A DNA stretch of 64,000 bases. It comes from Chloroflexi bacterium HGW-Chloroflexi-10. Lineage in GTDB: Bacteria > Chloroflexota > Anaerolineae > Anaerolineales > Anaerolineaceae. The stretch covers positions 1-64,000 of the forward strand of contig PHBZ01000016.1 in NCBI GenBank assembly GCA_002840755.1, read 5' to 3'. The position numbers and the translations under genes are program-made. A model generated the notes under the pieces. That model did not search any database and had not been told where the DNA came from. It was given only the letters and a program-made list of their open reading frames with translations. Of the stretch, positions 26,068-34,451 are shown one piece after another (position 1 is the first letter of the stretch; every line of letters begins with the position of its first letter).

Positions 26068-27240
26068 ATGGACAAGTTGTATGAAATTGGCTTGATAGCG
26101 GATGATTTTACCGGCGCCATGGATAGTGGCGCACAGTTTGCCAACTCTGCCATCTCCATCAATCTGCGTTTTGATGGTACACCGGATGCTGAGGTAGAAA
26201 TTGTTAATACTGGCAGTCGTGAAGTTGCGCTGGATGTTGCTGTGTCCCGTGTTACGGCGGTTTGCCGTTTGCTAAAAAACAGAAAACTATATAAGAAAAT
26301 CGATTCCACTATGCGTGGTCATATTGCTGCTGAGATTAATGCAGTTCTGAAAGCTAGCGCCTATACTCGCGCGGTGATATGTCCGGCCATTCCCAAATTA
26401 GGTCGGGTGGTTCGTAATGGCTGCCTGTTTGTTAACGATGTCCCATTGGAGCAAACCGCTTTTAAATATGATCCTGTCTATCCGGCGCTCACCTCCTGTA
26501 TGACTGAATTGCTCGGCTGTCCGGTTTCATATATTCCACTGGAAGTTGTTCGTACTTCTGAAACGGACCTTGTAAACCGGATCGTGACTTCCTCTGAAGC
26601 GCTTGTGATTGTGGATGCTGAGACAGACTTCGACCTGCAGGTGATTGCCCGGGCAATTGAGGCCAGCGGCGCGCTGCCTTGTGGCGCTCTGGGTTTGGCG
26701 CATGCATATATGCAGGCTCTCAGGATGCCATCCGCTCCAAAGCAGGAATTTAAATTAGAAGAAGGTCTCCGCTTGGTAGTAGTCGGCAGCGCCAATAAGA
26801 TATCCTTGCAGCAGATTGACCTGCTGGAGAACCGCAAGGACGTGATAACTGTACGGTTGGATGCAAAAATAGAACCATTCCTTCAAAAGACTTATGGGAT
26901 CCTGCGCTTACTGAAACCATCCCACCGGGTATTGGTTTTGTGTGCGGAACAAACGGAAACGCTGCTTACCCCGGATTGGCTGAATTTTGGAAAAAAAGTA
27001 AGTGAGATTGGTCTCCATATCATACGTGAGCTGCCAGTTGAGGCTGTTCTGATTATTGGTGGTGAAACCGCATTACATTTCGGGGAAATTGCTACACTGG
27101 AAAGCATTCAGATTTTAGGCGAAGCTGTGCCGGGTGTACCCTACGGTCGGATTCGCGGTGGACGTCTGGATGGTCAACTGCTTATCTCAAAAGCCGGCGG
27201 TTTTGGGAACGCGGATATGCTTGAACAGATCCTTTTTTAA
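26068..27240 (+). CDS. four-carbon acid sugar kinase (DUF1537 family)
   Basis: A 390-residue kinase of the OtnK/DtnK family. N-terminal substrate domain: GLIADDFTGAMDSG, YKKIDSTMRGHIAAEIN and CPAIPKLGRVVRNG. C-terminal ATP domain: VVVGSANKISLQQI, EAVLIIGGETALH and PYGRIRGGRLDG. Characterised members phosphorylate D-threonate, D-erythronate or L-threonate-type acids at O4. Residue-level substrate choice cannot be read here. The gene overlaps the end of nothing but is only 10 bases after the dehydrogenase and runs into the RraA-like gene, and pairs functionally with the divergent pdxA2. Confidence 0.88.
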   Translation: MDKLYEIGLIADDFTGAMDSGAQFANSAISINLRFDGTPDAEVEIVNTGSREVALDVAVSRVTAVCRLLKNRKLYKKIDSTMRGHIAAEINAVLKASAYTRAVICPAIPKLGRVVRNGCLFVNDVPLEQTAFKYDPVYPALTSCMTELLGCPVSYIPLEVVRTSETDLVNRIVTSSEALVIVDAETDFDLQVIARAIEASGALPCGALGLAHAYMQALRMPSAPKQEFKLEEGLRLVVVGSANKISLQQIDLLENRKDVITVRLDAKIEPFLQKTYGILRLLKPSHRVLVLCAEQTETLLTPDWLNFGKKVSEIGLHIIRELPVEAVLIIGGETALHFGEIATLESIQILGEAVPGVPYGRIRGGRLDGQLLISKAGGFGNADMLEQILF

Positions 27241-27251
27241 TGGGAGATAAC

Positions 27252-27935
27252 ATGATTGCGTCTGCATCTGACGAGATAAAAGCATTGCAGGCTGTTGATA
27301 CACCTACGATTTGTAATGCAATTGAACGTTTTAAAGTTCGCAACGATGTCAGCGGTTTTACCGGCATGCATACCCGCTGCTTTTTCCCTCAGCTTGGAAT
27401 TTCTGTGGGTTATGCGCTGACAGTTAAGGTCGATTCAACTACACCGGATGTGAAACGGGATAACAATGTCTGGATGGAGTGGGTCCGGGCGATGGAAACA
27501 GCGCCCAAACCAATCTTTCTGGTTTTTGAAGACGTAGGCCCACAGCCTGAAAAATCAGCCCATATAGGGGAAGTCATGGCGACGTTGGCCAAACGCCTGG
27601 GGGTGATTGCATTGCTCACCAATGGCGGCGTGCGCGATATGCAGGAAGTGGAGCGTCTGGGTTTGCAGTATTTTGCCGCCGGAGTTGTACCTTCTCACGG
27701 CAATCCGCGATTGATGCAAGTCAATGTCCCGGTGACGGTGGATGGTCTTCAAATTGAACCTGGTGATCTGTTACACGGAGATTTGAATGGTGTAGTAAAG
27801 ATTCCGGCAGAAATTTCTGACCAGGTGGCTGAGATGGCTGCAAAAATTCGCCGGGAGGAAGCTGAACTGATGGCATATATCAATAGCCCTGATTTTTCGG
27901 TGGATGGGTTTATTCAAAGAAAATTTACCCATTGA
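27252..27935 (+). CDS. RraA-like class II aldolase/decarboxylase
   Basis: A 227-residue protein of the RraA fold. The active-site loop with the Arg-Asp pair is present as TNGGVRDMQEVERLG, and the C-terminal PGDLLHGDLNGVVKIP binds the metal-linked substrate in family members. Enzymes with these residues cleave or decarboxylate oxo acids (for example 4-carboxy-4-hydroxy-2-oxoadipate); true RraA ribonuclease inhibitors are an alternative, less likely in this setting. ATG 27252 is chosen because GGGAG lies before it; the ATG at 27240 overlaps the kinase stop and has no site of its own. The final plus-strand gene of the operon. Confidence 0.82.
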   Translation: MIASASDEIKALQAVDTPTICNAIERFKVRNDVSGFTGMHTRCFFPQLGISVGYALTVKVDSTTPDVKRDNNVWMEWVRAMETAPKPIFLVFEDVGPQPEKSAHIGEVMATLAKRLGVIALLTNGGVRDMQEVERLGLQYFAAGVVPSHGNPRLMQVNVPVTVDGLQIEPGDLLHGDLNGVVKIPAEISDQVAEMAAKIRREEAELMAYINSPDFSVDGFIQRKFTH

Positions 27936-27996
27936 TCTGGCATTTCAACTGATTCTTAACAAAGTCGCTGCCAGCGAACAAATTTTGCGGGATGAA

Positions 27997-28025
27997 AAAA
28001 AGGCTGATAAAAGATCAGCCTTTTT
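27997..28025. terminator. bidirectional terminator
   Basis: AAAAAGGCTGAT and its complement form a perfect 12-bp stem with a five-base loop, between the convergent RraA-like and HpcH/HpaI genes. T or A runs flank both sides. Confidence 0.85.
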
Positions 28026-28046
28026 ATTGTGTAAATTGTTTTTAGC

Positions 28047-28823
28047 TTAAGCTACAGCTGTTTTCATGCCATTGGCGAATTGAATACTGCCATCCAGGAG
28101 GATATCCAGATCACTGGAACCGGAAAGCAGATGGATACCTCGTTGGCTCCAATCGCGAATAGCTTTCAAATCCCCTACGTGCAATCCGACGTAAATGCCG
28201 CGTTTTTCACAGGCTTTTACCACTTTTTCCACTGCTTCCACCATCAAGGGGTGATCCATTTTCATAGGGATACCCAACGAGAGCGAAAGATCACCCGGGC
28301 CAATCAATGCTACATCAATACCGGGTGCAGAAAGGATCGTTTCGATATTTTCCACAGCGGATTTGCTTTCAATCTGGATGATGACCAGGTTTTCACGGTT
28401 GGCTTCTTCGGAAAATTCCAGTGGTGATTGGCGTTTGTAATCGTTGTGTCCACGTGCAACGGCTATGCCTCGTCGCCCCTGTGGTGCATAACGGCAAATT
28501 TGGGCAGCTGCTTCAGCCTGCTCACGTGTTTCAATGCGCGGCACCATCACACCCTGTGCGCCGGCATCCAGCATCCGCGCGATCAGGTGGTATTGTAGAT
28601 CGGAAGCACGCACCAGCGGTACCATATTGGTCAGACGGATGGTTTGGATGAGGTCAGCCGCTGTTTCCTGCCCAAAACGGCCGTGTTCCAGGTCGACATA
28701 TACAAAATCAAAACCGGCATTGGAAAAAGCGTGCACAATAAACGGGGAACTGACCTCCTGAATCATAGTCCCGACGACCGGTTGTTTGGCTTTTAAGCGG
28801 GCACGTAGTGTATTTGCTTTCAT
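28047..28823 (-). CDS. HpcH/HpaI-family aldolase
   Basis: A 258-residue class II pyruvate aldolase. Family marks: TLRARLKAKQPVVGTMIQEVS at the start, YVDLEHGRFG, QGVMVPRIETREQAEAA with the arginine that holds the keto acid, and the metal ligands Glu in IIQIESKSAVENI and Asp in ALIGPGDLSLSLGIP. Relatives split 2-keto-3-deoxy acids into pyruvate and an aldehyde such as tartronate semialdehyde. It lies 33 bases after the DeoR gene on the same strand, so repressor and aldolase are likely co-transcribed. AAGGAG precedes the ATG. Confidence 0.9.
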   Translation of the reverse strand: MKANTLRARLKAKQPVVGTMIQEVSSPFIVHAFSNAGFDFVYVDLEHGRFGQETAADLIQTIRLTNMVPLVRASDLQYHLIARMLDAGAQGVMVPRIETREQAEAAAQICRYAPQGRRGIAVARGHNDYKRQSPLEFSEEANRENLVIIQIESKSAVENIETILSAPGIDVALIGPGDLSLSLGIPMKMDHPLMVEAVEKVVKACEKRGIYVGLHVGDLKAIRDWSQRGIHLLSGSSDLDILLDGSIQFANGMKTAVA

Positions 28824-28856
28824 TGATGACTCCTTGTTCGTTAAAATGGGCTCTGT

Positions 28857-29657
28857 TTAGGCAATCCGGACATTTACCCCTGCTGCCCGTATTTTGGTTA
28901 ATTCCTCTTCAGGTGCCGATGAATCGGTAACCAGTGTTTGCAATGAGGTAATCGGTGCAATTTGTCCCAACGCCACGGTGCCCACTTTGGACCCATCCAC
29001 CAGCCCAATTGTCTGTTGTGAAATTTCAATCGCCTTACGTTTGAGTGGGATTCGCTCCAGGATGCGGTTGGTAATGCCGTTTTCAGCGGATATAGCGCTG
29101 GCAGCAATAAAGGCTTTGTTGCAGCGCATATTGTATAAATCCAACATAGCGATTGCCAGTGTTCCGGAGATACTGTGGGAATCATGATGGATTTCCCCAC
29201 CAACGATGTACGAAGTGATATTGTCCATGTGGTTTAGTTTGTAAGCAACGTTTAGACCACAGGTGATCACAGTCACATTTTTTTTGGATTCCAGATAAGG
29301 CACTATAAATTGGGTTGTGGTGCCGCCATCAATGAAGACAATATCTCCATCCAGAATCAATTCGGCAGCCGCTCGTGCAATATGGTCTTTCTCCTGGGCG
29401 TGTAAAGTTTCACGCAGTTCAAAGGGGGGTTCATTCCAGTTTTGTTTTTCCAATATTGCGCCGCCGAATATCCGGCGTAGCAGTCCCTGGGTTTCCAATT
29501 CATCCAGGTCGCGCCGGATGGTGGATTGCGAAATCTCCAGTCGTTCTGCCAGTTCCTTGATGGAAGCAGTAGAGCTTTCTTTCAGAATATTCATGATGTT
29601 TAAATGCCGTACTCGCTCAATTTGTTGACCGTCGTCCGAATTTTTAAGTTTGCGCAT
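28857..29657 (-). CDS. DeoR-family transcriptional repressor
   Basis: A 266-residue regulator: N-terminal helix-turn-helix (IKELAERLEISQSTIRRDLDELETQGLLRR, about residues 33-62) and a C-terminal sugar-phosphate sensor domain with IFIDGGTTTQFIVPYL and VDGSKVGTVALGQIAPI. Such proteins release DNA on binding a phosphorylated sugar; the product of the DUF1537 kinase is a natural candidate. An 18-bp inverted repeat lies over its own promoter. It probably controls the whole 17.7-29.7 kb locus, though the same operator is not found upstream of the importer. Confidence 0.9.
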   Translation of the reverse strand: MRKLKNSDDGQQIERVRHLNIMNILKESSTASIKELAERLEISQSTIRRDLDELETQGLLRRIFGGAILEKQNWNEPPFELRETLHAQEKDHIARAAAELILDGDIVFIDGGTTTQFIVPYLESKKNVTVITCGLNVAYKLNHMDNITSYIVGGEIHHDSHSISGTLAIAMLDLYNMRCNKAFIAASAISAENGITNRILERIPLKRKAIEISQQTIGLVDGSKVGTVALGQIAPITSLQTLVTDSSAPEEELTKIRAAGVNVRIA

Positions 29658-29729
29658 GCAAATCCCCTTCTCTTGGGTGATATTGGATTTGGGTGAAATT
29701 TTGAAAAACCAGATCAGGTTCTATATTGA

Positions 29730-29779
29730 ATTATACCATAAATGAGCAAAATAAAGTATATTTTTGCTCATTTATGGTA
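29730..29779 (-). promoter_or_regulatory. 18-bp perfect inverted repeat and -10 box upstream of the DeoR gene
   Basis: TACCATAAATGAGCAAAA (29734-29751) and its exact complement (29762-29779) flank a 10-base spacer. Read on the minus strand, TATAAT at 29735-29730 begins within the end of one arm, so a bound protein would cover the promoter. Autoregulation by the DeoR protein is the simplest explanation. Confidence 0.7.
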
Positions 29780-29845
29780 ATAAATGAAAAAAATATGGTG
29801 TTTTTATAATCTAATTTCCATACTTTGTTCAGTTTGGTGTTTATA

Positions 29846-29883
29846 ACAAAACATCCCGAACACAATGGCTCGGGATGTTTTGT
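29846..29883. terminator. terminator, second of a near-identical pair
   Basis: Same 14-bp stem as at 17642-17679; 37 of 38 bases match. It closes the minus-strand gene at 29904 with a T-rich tail. Confidence 0.85.
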
Positions 29884-29903
29884 TTTCTGGAAGAAGAAGG
29901 CGT

Positions 29904-30989
29904 TTATTCAAACAGGATATCACCGGTATACATGCCCATCGAACAGGCATAGGGAATGTGTGTGCCGGCTGCCTGGGCAGGGATATCGATAATGACCTCG
30001 TCACTCGGCATCATGTTTACTGAATATTTAAGTGCCGGAATGACAATCGAAAGCGAACAGGAGAACACGTCTTTACTGACCAGTTTTATTTTTACGGGAA
30101 CGCCGGCTGGTGCACGCAGTACGTTTGGCTCGTACCCATTGTTTTTAATCTCAATGGTCAGGGCAGTTGATTCTTGAATGACGGCAGGGTTATTTTCTTG
30201 CTGAACAGTTGCCGTGCTGGGAGTTGCGGCGGAGAAACCATTGACCAGGCGCGTAAAGGAAACAGGCGAACCAGCCAGGTTTAATCCGGTATCGATAGCA
30301 AAAAGGCCCAGCAAAAGTACGACAACCGCTGCAAAGCGCAAAAAATATTTTTCAAGTTTCTCGCCCAAACGGGTGGCAAAATAAGCTACGGCAAAGAATA
30401 CCGGGCTGGTGCCCAGGGTGAAGGCGAACATCAGGGCCGCTCCTGTGGCGGGATCTGCGGTGCTGAGTGCGGCAGCCATCATGGCCTGAGTAATGCCGCA
30501 GGGAATCAGCACTGTCAATAACCCCAAAAGAATCGGGGTGCTGTAGTTTACATTGGAAGCAGCCGTTTTGCGAATACGCCGCCGTAAAAACGCTGGGGTT
30601 TCAATCGCGAAAACCCGAAAGATCGGATGTACATTCAACATGCGCAGAGCAGAACCAACCATGAAGATGCCAATCGCAAATTGCAGAACGGCTCGTGCCG
30701 CGGGGGATAACTGGAACATGGAACCGATCGATCCCAAAAGTAATCCGAGCAAGGTGTATGCCAGGATTTTCGCGCCCAGGAATAAAAGAATGGGTGTGGA
30801 CATACCACTGCGGTTGGGTTGTACGGGGATTGGTTTTTTGTTGCGTGGCAGTCTGGATTTGTCTGAGGGTTGTATATCTTTTTCGATCTGGTTAGCCAGT
30901 GAGCTTGCCAGTAATCCGCCCTGAACAGCCAGGCAGCTGAGCCCGCCAGTGGTTAATCCGGTGATAAAAGCCAGTAAAATATTTTCCAT
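29904..30989 (-). CDS. TauE/SafE-like membrane protein fused to a cupredoxin-like domain
   Basis: A 361-residue fusion. Residues 1-235 form about six transmembrane segments of the sulfite exporter TauE/SafE or UreH/DsbD-like group, with GLTTGGLSCLAVQGG near the start and VLIPCGITQAMM in the middle, motifs resembling those of metal-handling members. Residues about 270-361 resemble a cupredoxin (EIKNNGYEPNVLRAPAGVPVKIKL, then FSCSLSIVIPALKYSV and PYACSMGMYTGDILFE) with Cys and Met residues able to bind copper. A role in copper or other thiophilic metal traffic at the membrane is inferred. GGAGA precedes the start. The intervening linker (about 240-265) is Ala/Thr-rich. Confidence 0.75.
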   Translation of the reverse strand: MENILLAFITGLTTGGLSCLAVQGGLLASSLANQIEKDIQPSDKSRLPRNKKPIPVQPNRSGMSTPILLFLGAKILAYTLLGLLLGSIGSMFQLSPAARAVLQFAIGIFMVGSALRMLNVHPIFRVFAIETPAFLRRRIRKTAASNVNYSTPILLGLLTVLIPCGITQAMMAAALSTADPATGAALMFAFTLGTSPVFFAVAYFATRLGEKLEKYFLRFAAVVVLLLGLFAIDTGLNLAGSPVSFTRLVNGFSAATPSTATVQQENNPAVIQESTALTIEIKNNGYEPNVLRAPAGVPVKIKLVSKDVFSCSLSIVIPALKYSVNMMPSDEVIIDIPAQAAGTHIPYACSMGMYTGDILFE

Positions 30990-31219
30990 TCATTTCTCCA
31001 AGCGGCTAATTGTAATTTTCACAATATCTACAAAGTATAAGTGCGCTTGAAATTTGTTCCAATAGGCATTAATGCCTATCTACATGGTGGGACTGGCGTA
31101 TTGATTTTGAATAATGAAAACGTTAGGATTGGTACCGAAATCAAAACAAATCATCTGCTTTCCATTGGCAAAACTTTCTTTGCAAAATGAGCAGGTAAAA
31201 ATAATCTTAAGGAGTATCC

Positions 31220-31759
31220 ATGCGTTCTATTACCAAATCGTTCCCACGTACGTTAATTGCTTTCAGTGCTTTGTTGGTTTCCGTGTTCATCCTTTCAGCC
31301 TGCGGTGCTGCACCTGCAATGAGCGGAGAGTTTGCTTCCATCCCAGCAGGGAAAGCCTATTCAGAAGGCAAAGAAATCTACTTTTCGCATACCGAAACAT
31401 CCGATGCAGGTATTGCTGAAACATTATCAGATATGATGAAATCCCCGGTTCTGTTTGTGCCTTCCCTGGCGGATGTTCCCGAATCGGCTTTGGCGAATGT
31501 GTATGTGTTTGAAAACGGTGTCAGCGGTAAAGGTCCATTGGGTTTTCAGCCGGATGTTTTTGATAATCCACCCGGCAGTGCAGGTTATTCTCCCTTACGT
31601 CAGATTATATTGGTCAAATGGGCTGAGGGCATACAGGCGCGTGAACTGAAGTCGGCTGCGGAAGTACTGGAAGCCGAAACCAATGGTGATTTGACAACGA
31701 CCCTGCCAGGTGTGGTGGTCAATATGCCCTTCATGGTGTGGGACGGCGGAAAACGTTAA
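31220..31759 (+). CDS. lipoprotein of an uncharacterised family
   Basis: A 179-residue lipoprotein with lipobox LSAC. The body has SEGKEIYFSHTE, PVLFVPSLADVPES, LGFQPDVFDNPPGSAGYSPL and GVVVNMPFMVW. I recognise the DVFDNPPG..GYSPL pattern from a family annotated only as a domain of unknown function. It faces outward. AAGGAG is well placed. Not adjacent to a partner on its strand; the divergent TauE-cupredoxin gene (231 bases away) may share its control region, which would hint at metal or redox stress. Confidence 0.7.
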   Translation: MRSITKSFPRTLIAFSALLVSVFILSACGAAPAMSGEFASIPAGKAYSEGKEIYFSHTETSDAGIAETLSDMMKSPVLFVPSLADVPESALANVYVFENGVSGKGPLGFQPDVFDNPPGSAGYSPLRQIILVKWAEGIQARELKSAAEVLEAETNGDLTTTLPGVVVNMPFMVWDGGKR

Positions 31760-31776
31760 ATTAATCTCTTTTTCGG

Positions 31777-31816
31777 AAAAACAGGTCATTCTTTTCAGTA
31801 GGAATGACTTGTTTTT
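31777..31816. terminator. terminator between convergent genes
   Basis: AAAAACAGGTCATT pairs with AATGACTTGTTTTT through one G-T pair, loop of 12 bases. It serves the lipoprotein gene and probably the convergent histidine kinase gene. Confidence 0.7.
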
Positions 31817-31835
31817 GATTTCTCCCTTTATGTGT

Positions 31836-33569
31836 TTATGTTTCCTCTGGTTGTGTTTTCCGCCCAAGATGGATGGTGATGCTGGTTCCCTCCCCGATGA
31901 CGGATTCAATCTGTAAATCTGCATTAATGATCTCTGCGCGTTCGTGTAATCCTAATAACCCGAAATGGCCTTTTTGTGAAAACTCAGAAGTCTGGTTGGG
32001 TTGTCTGAAGCCCTGGCCGTTATCCCGGATTTGAAGTATTACCTCGTGGTCGTTGGTAGTGAAGGTTACCCAGGCATGCGTAGCCTTGGCATGGCGTATA
32101 ACATTGCTGAGCGCTTCCTGCACCATCCGGTAGATCAATACCTCAGTCTGGGCAGGCAGCCTGTGTTCTGGTCCCTCTGCCTGAAAAACGATTGGAATCG
32201 CGCCGGTCTGACTGCTTTCTCGTGCCAGCATTTCCAACGCAGGCACCAACCCCAGATCTTCCAGATAAATTGGACGCAACCCACGGATCATTTGGCGTAG
32301 ATTATTCATGGTTATCTGTGCGAGAGTCTGTAGCTCCCCCAGACTTTCTTTTTGGGATTGGGCTGCATTTATGGCTGCCAGTTGGATGCGTTGGTTCAGG
32401 ACAATCAACGATTGGATGGTGTCATCATGCAGTTCACGTGCCAGGCTGCGCCGTTCGTTTTCTATGCCGGCGGTGATGTCGCCAATATAGCTGCGCAGGC
32501 TCTGCTGGGCTGCGCTTAGTTTTTCGGCCATGTCTATCAGTTCCAATTGTAGATTGCGGATTTCCGCGATCCCTCCAACCGGCTCATGAATGGCGGCAAA
32601 ATTGCCTTTTGCCAGGCTCGAGGCCTGCTTTTCAAGATCCTTTAAAGGCTTTTCTATGCGTCGTGCGCCAAACCAGAGTGCCACCAGTGCCAGCAGAAAA
32701 ACCGGTACCAGAATCAGCGGTGCGGATTGGGTAGTACGTAAATAAGGGCTGGAAATATCCTCCCAGGCCTCTTCAATTAACAAACCCCATTGCCAATCCG
32801 GTACCGTACTGTAGGCGATGATGCTTTCACCATCCTGGTTGTGATGGTATTGAATACCACTTTGACCATTCAGGGAAGCCTGTATGGCATTAAGTAGGCC
32901 ATCATGTTCATCGATATTGTGCGTCCCGCTATGGTAGAGAGTTTGAGTACCGCCCAATGGATTGGCAGCCACCACCATGACCGTTGTTTTTTCACCGCCA
33001 GTCAGGCTGCTGACGGCTTTTTCAATCAGGACAGAAGGTGTAAAGCCACCAACCGAAATTCCCGCATAACGATCCAGTGCGGCCACCAGCATGATGGGCG
33101 GGCCACCGTCTGCCGGGTTGAAAGGCTGCGAAAACACGGCTTCTCCGCCTTTTTGCACTACTGTCTCCAGGTATCCTGGCAGCATTGTGGAGATATTCTG
33201 CCAGACAGGGTTTTGTGGAACGGCGTTGATAATATTACCTTTCCGGTCCAGATACACAATACCAACATCGAACAAAGTCGCTATTTCATCCGGCCAGGCG
33301 CTCTGATTCTCATCCAGGCGGGCAGCCTCCATGCGGATCGTTCCGGCACGGTAGTTTAGTTCACGTTCCAGGTTGTTAACAGCAGCATTTACGGCACGCA
33401 GGTCGCGGTCACCCACCAGCGAACGCATGGCTTCATGGTGCAGGTTCTGGCTGCCAAACGCTACCACCAGCACCAGCAAGGCCAGCGGCAGCACGGTGAT
33501 AAGGAACAATTGTAATGAAAAACCTTTCCAACGTGGTTTATCTTTGGGTGAATGGTTTAAATCAGGCAC
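31836..33569 (-). CDS. sensor histidine kinase, NarX/DegS (HisKA_3) type
   Basis: A 577-residue membrane kinase. A transmembrane segment at about 19-41, an extracytoplasmic Cache-like sensor region (about 42-285), a second segment near 288-307, a HAMP domain (EKPLKDLEKQASSLAKGNF), then the HisKA_3 dimerisation domain with phospho-acceptor in LARELHDDTIQSL, and a HATPase domain with N box EALSNVIRHAKA and G boxes DNGQGF and GHFGLLGLHERAE. It passes phosphate to the NarL-type regulator encoded 12 bases upstream in the same transcript. The external ligand is unknown. Confidence 0.93.
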   Translation of the reverse strand: MPDLNHSPKDKPRWKGFSLQLFLITVLPLALLVLVVAFGSQNLHHEAMRSLVGDRDLRAVNAAVNNLERELNYRAGTIRMEAARLDENQSAWPDEIATLFDVGIVYLDRKGNIINAVPQNPVWQNISTMLPGYLETVVQKGGEAVFSQPFNPADGGPPIMLVAALDRYAGISVGGFTPSVLIEKAVSSLTGGEKTTVMVVAANPLGGTQTLYHSGTHNIDEHDGLLNAIQASLNGQSGIQYHHNQDGESIIAYSTVPDWQWGLLIEEAWEDISSPYLRTTQSAPLILVPVFLLALVALWFGARRIEKPLKDLEKQASSLAKGNFAAIHEPVGGIAEIRNLQLELIDMAEKLSAAQQSLRSYIGDITAGIENERRSLARELHDDTIQSLIVLNQRIQLAAINAAQSQKESLGELQTLAQITMNNLRQMIRGLRPIYLEDLGLVPALEMLARESSQTGAIPIVFQAEGPEHRLPAQTEVLIYRMVQEALSNVIRHAKATHAWVTFTTNDHEVILQIRDNGQGFRQPNQTSEFSQKGHFGLLGLHERAEIINADLQIESVIGEGTSITIHLGRKTQPEET

Positions 33570-33581
33570 TATATTCCTGTC

Positions 33582-34253
33582 TCATTTATGGATCAACTGG
33601 GAAGAGATCAACCCCAGCGAGACCGCGCGCATTACGGCTTCAGTACGGCTTTCAGCATTCAGTTTCTGAAAAATATTGGCCAGGTGGTTCTGGACGGTGC
33701 GGCTGCTGATTTGCGACTGTATTCCAATGGCTTTGTTGGTGTAACCCTTGGCCGCCAGAGTAAGTATCTGTAATTCGCGTTCGGTGAGCGCTTCCGTATT
33801 AGGGTTTTCTGCCGGTAGGGACAATTTGCGGAAGAGTTTTTGAGTCAGGGTAGCATCCAGTACAGATTTCCCATCGAATACATCGCGTACAGCACGCACT
33901 AATTCTTCAGGTTCGGCTGTTTTAAGTACATAACCGTTTGCCCCGGCTTGTAAGACTGCCCGGATATAAGGCTCTTCATCATAAGCCGTCAGAACGAGGA
34001 TGCCAACGGCAAGTTTTTGGGCTCGGATCCAGCGGGTAACTTCAATACCGCTCATCACAGGCATCTGAATATCCAGCACAGCTACATCCGGTTGAAATTG
34101 CTCGATGAGTGTGCAGGCCTCCTGGCCGTTGGAAGCTTCGGCCACCACTTCCAAGTCCGCGCTTTGTTCCAGAAACTGGCGAATACCGGCGCGCACAATG
34201 TTGTGGTCATCAGCTAGTAGGATGCGAATCGGAGTCTGGGAAGGTTTATCCAT
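33582..34253 (-). CDS. NarL/FixJ-family response regulator
   Basis: A 223-residue regulator. Receiver domain: ILLADDHNIVRAGI with the acidic pair, phospho-acceptor Asp in DVAVLDIQMPVMSGIE, and switch Lys in VLKTAEPEE. Output: LuxR-type helix-turn-helix, LTERELQILTLAAKGYTNKAIG. The ATG at 34253 is chosen: the longer frame would need an AT-rich, uncoded-looking 34-residue extension. TATAAT lies only 6 bases before this start on the minus strand, so the mRNA may be leaderless. Confidence 0.92.
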   Translation of the reverse strand: MDKPSQTPIRILLADDHNIVRAGIRQFLEQSADLEVVAEASNGQEACTLIEQFQPDVAVLDIQMPVMSGIEVTRWIRAQKLAVGILVLTAYDEEPYIRAVLQAGANGYVLKTAEPEELVRAVRDVFDGKSVLDATLTQKLFRKLSLPAENPNTEALTERELQILTLAAKGYTNKAIGIQSQISSRTVQNHLANIFQKLNAESRTEAVMRAVSLGLISSQLIHK

Positions 34254-34259
34254 AGTTGT

Positions 34260-34265
34260 ATTATA
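34260..34265 (-). promoter_or_regulatory. TATAAT box next to response-regulator start
   Basis: On the minus strand TATAAT is followed by 6 bases and the ATG at 34253. No Shine-Dalgarno is present. Predicted leaderless start for the two-component operon. Confidence 0.4.
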
Positions 34266-34451
34266 CAAACCAATATCCGAATTTATAGATTTATGCACAT
34301 CTTTATTCTCTGATGGAATAATATCCTTGAGTATACTCAACGGATTAATCATCACCCCTTAATTTTTGAAGAAACGCTAAACAATAACTTTTCAATTGTA
34401 TGGATTTTTTTAAACTTTATAGCCTGGTTGCCGCCAAAAAGCTATCAATGA

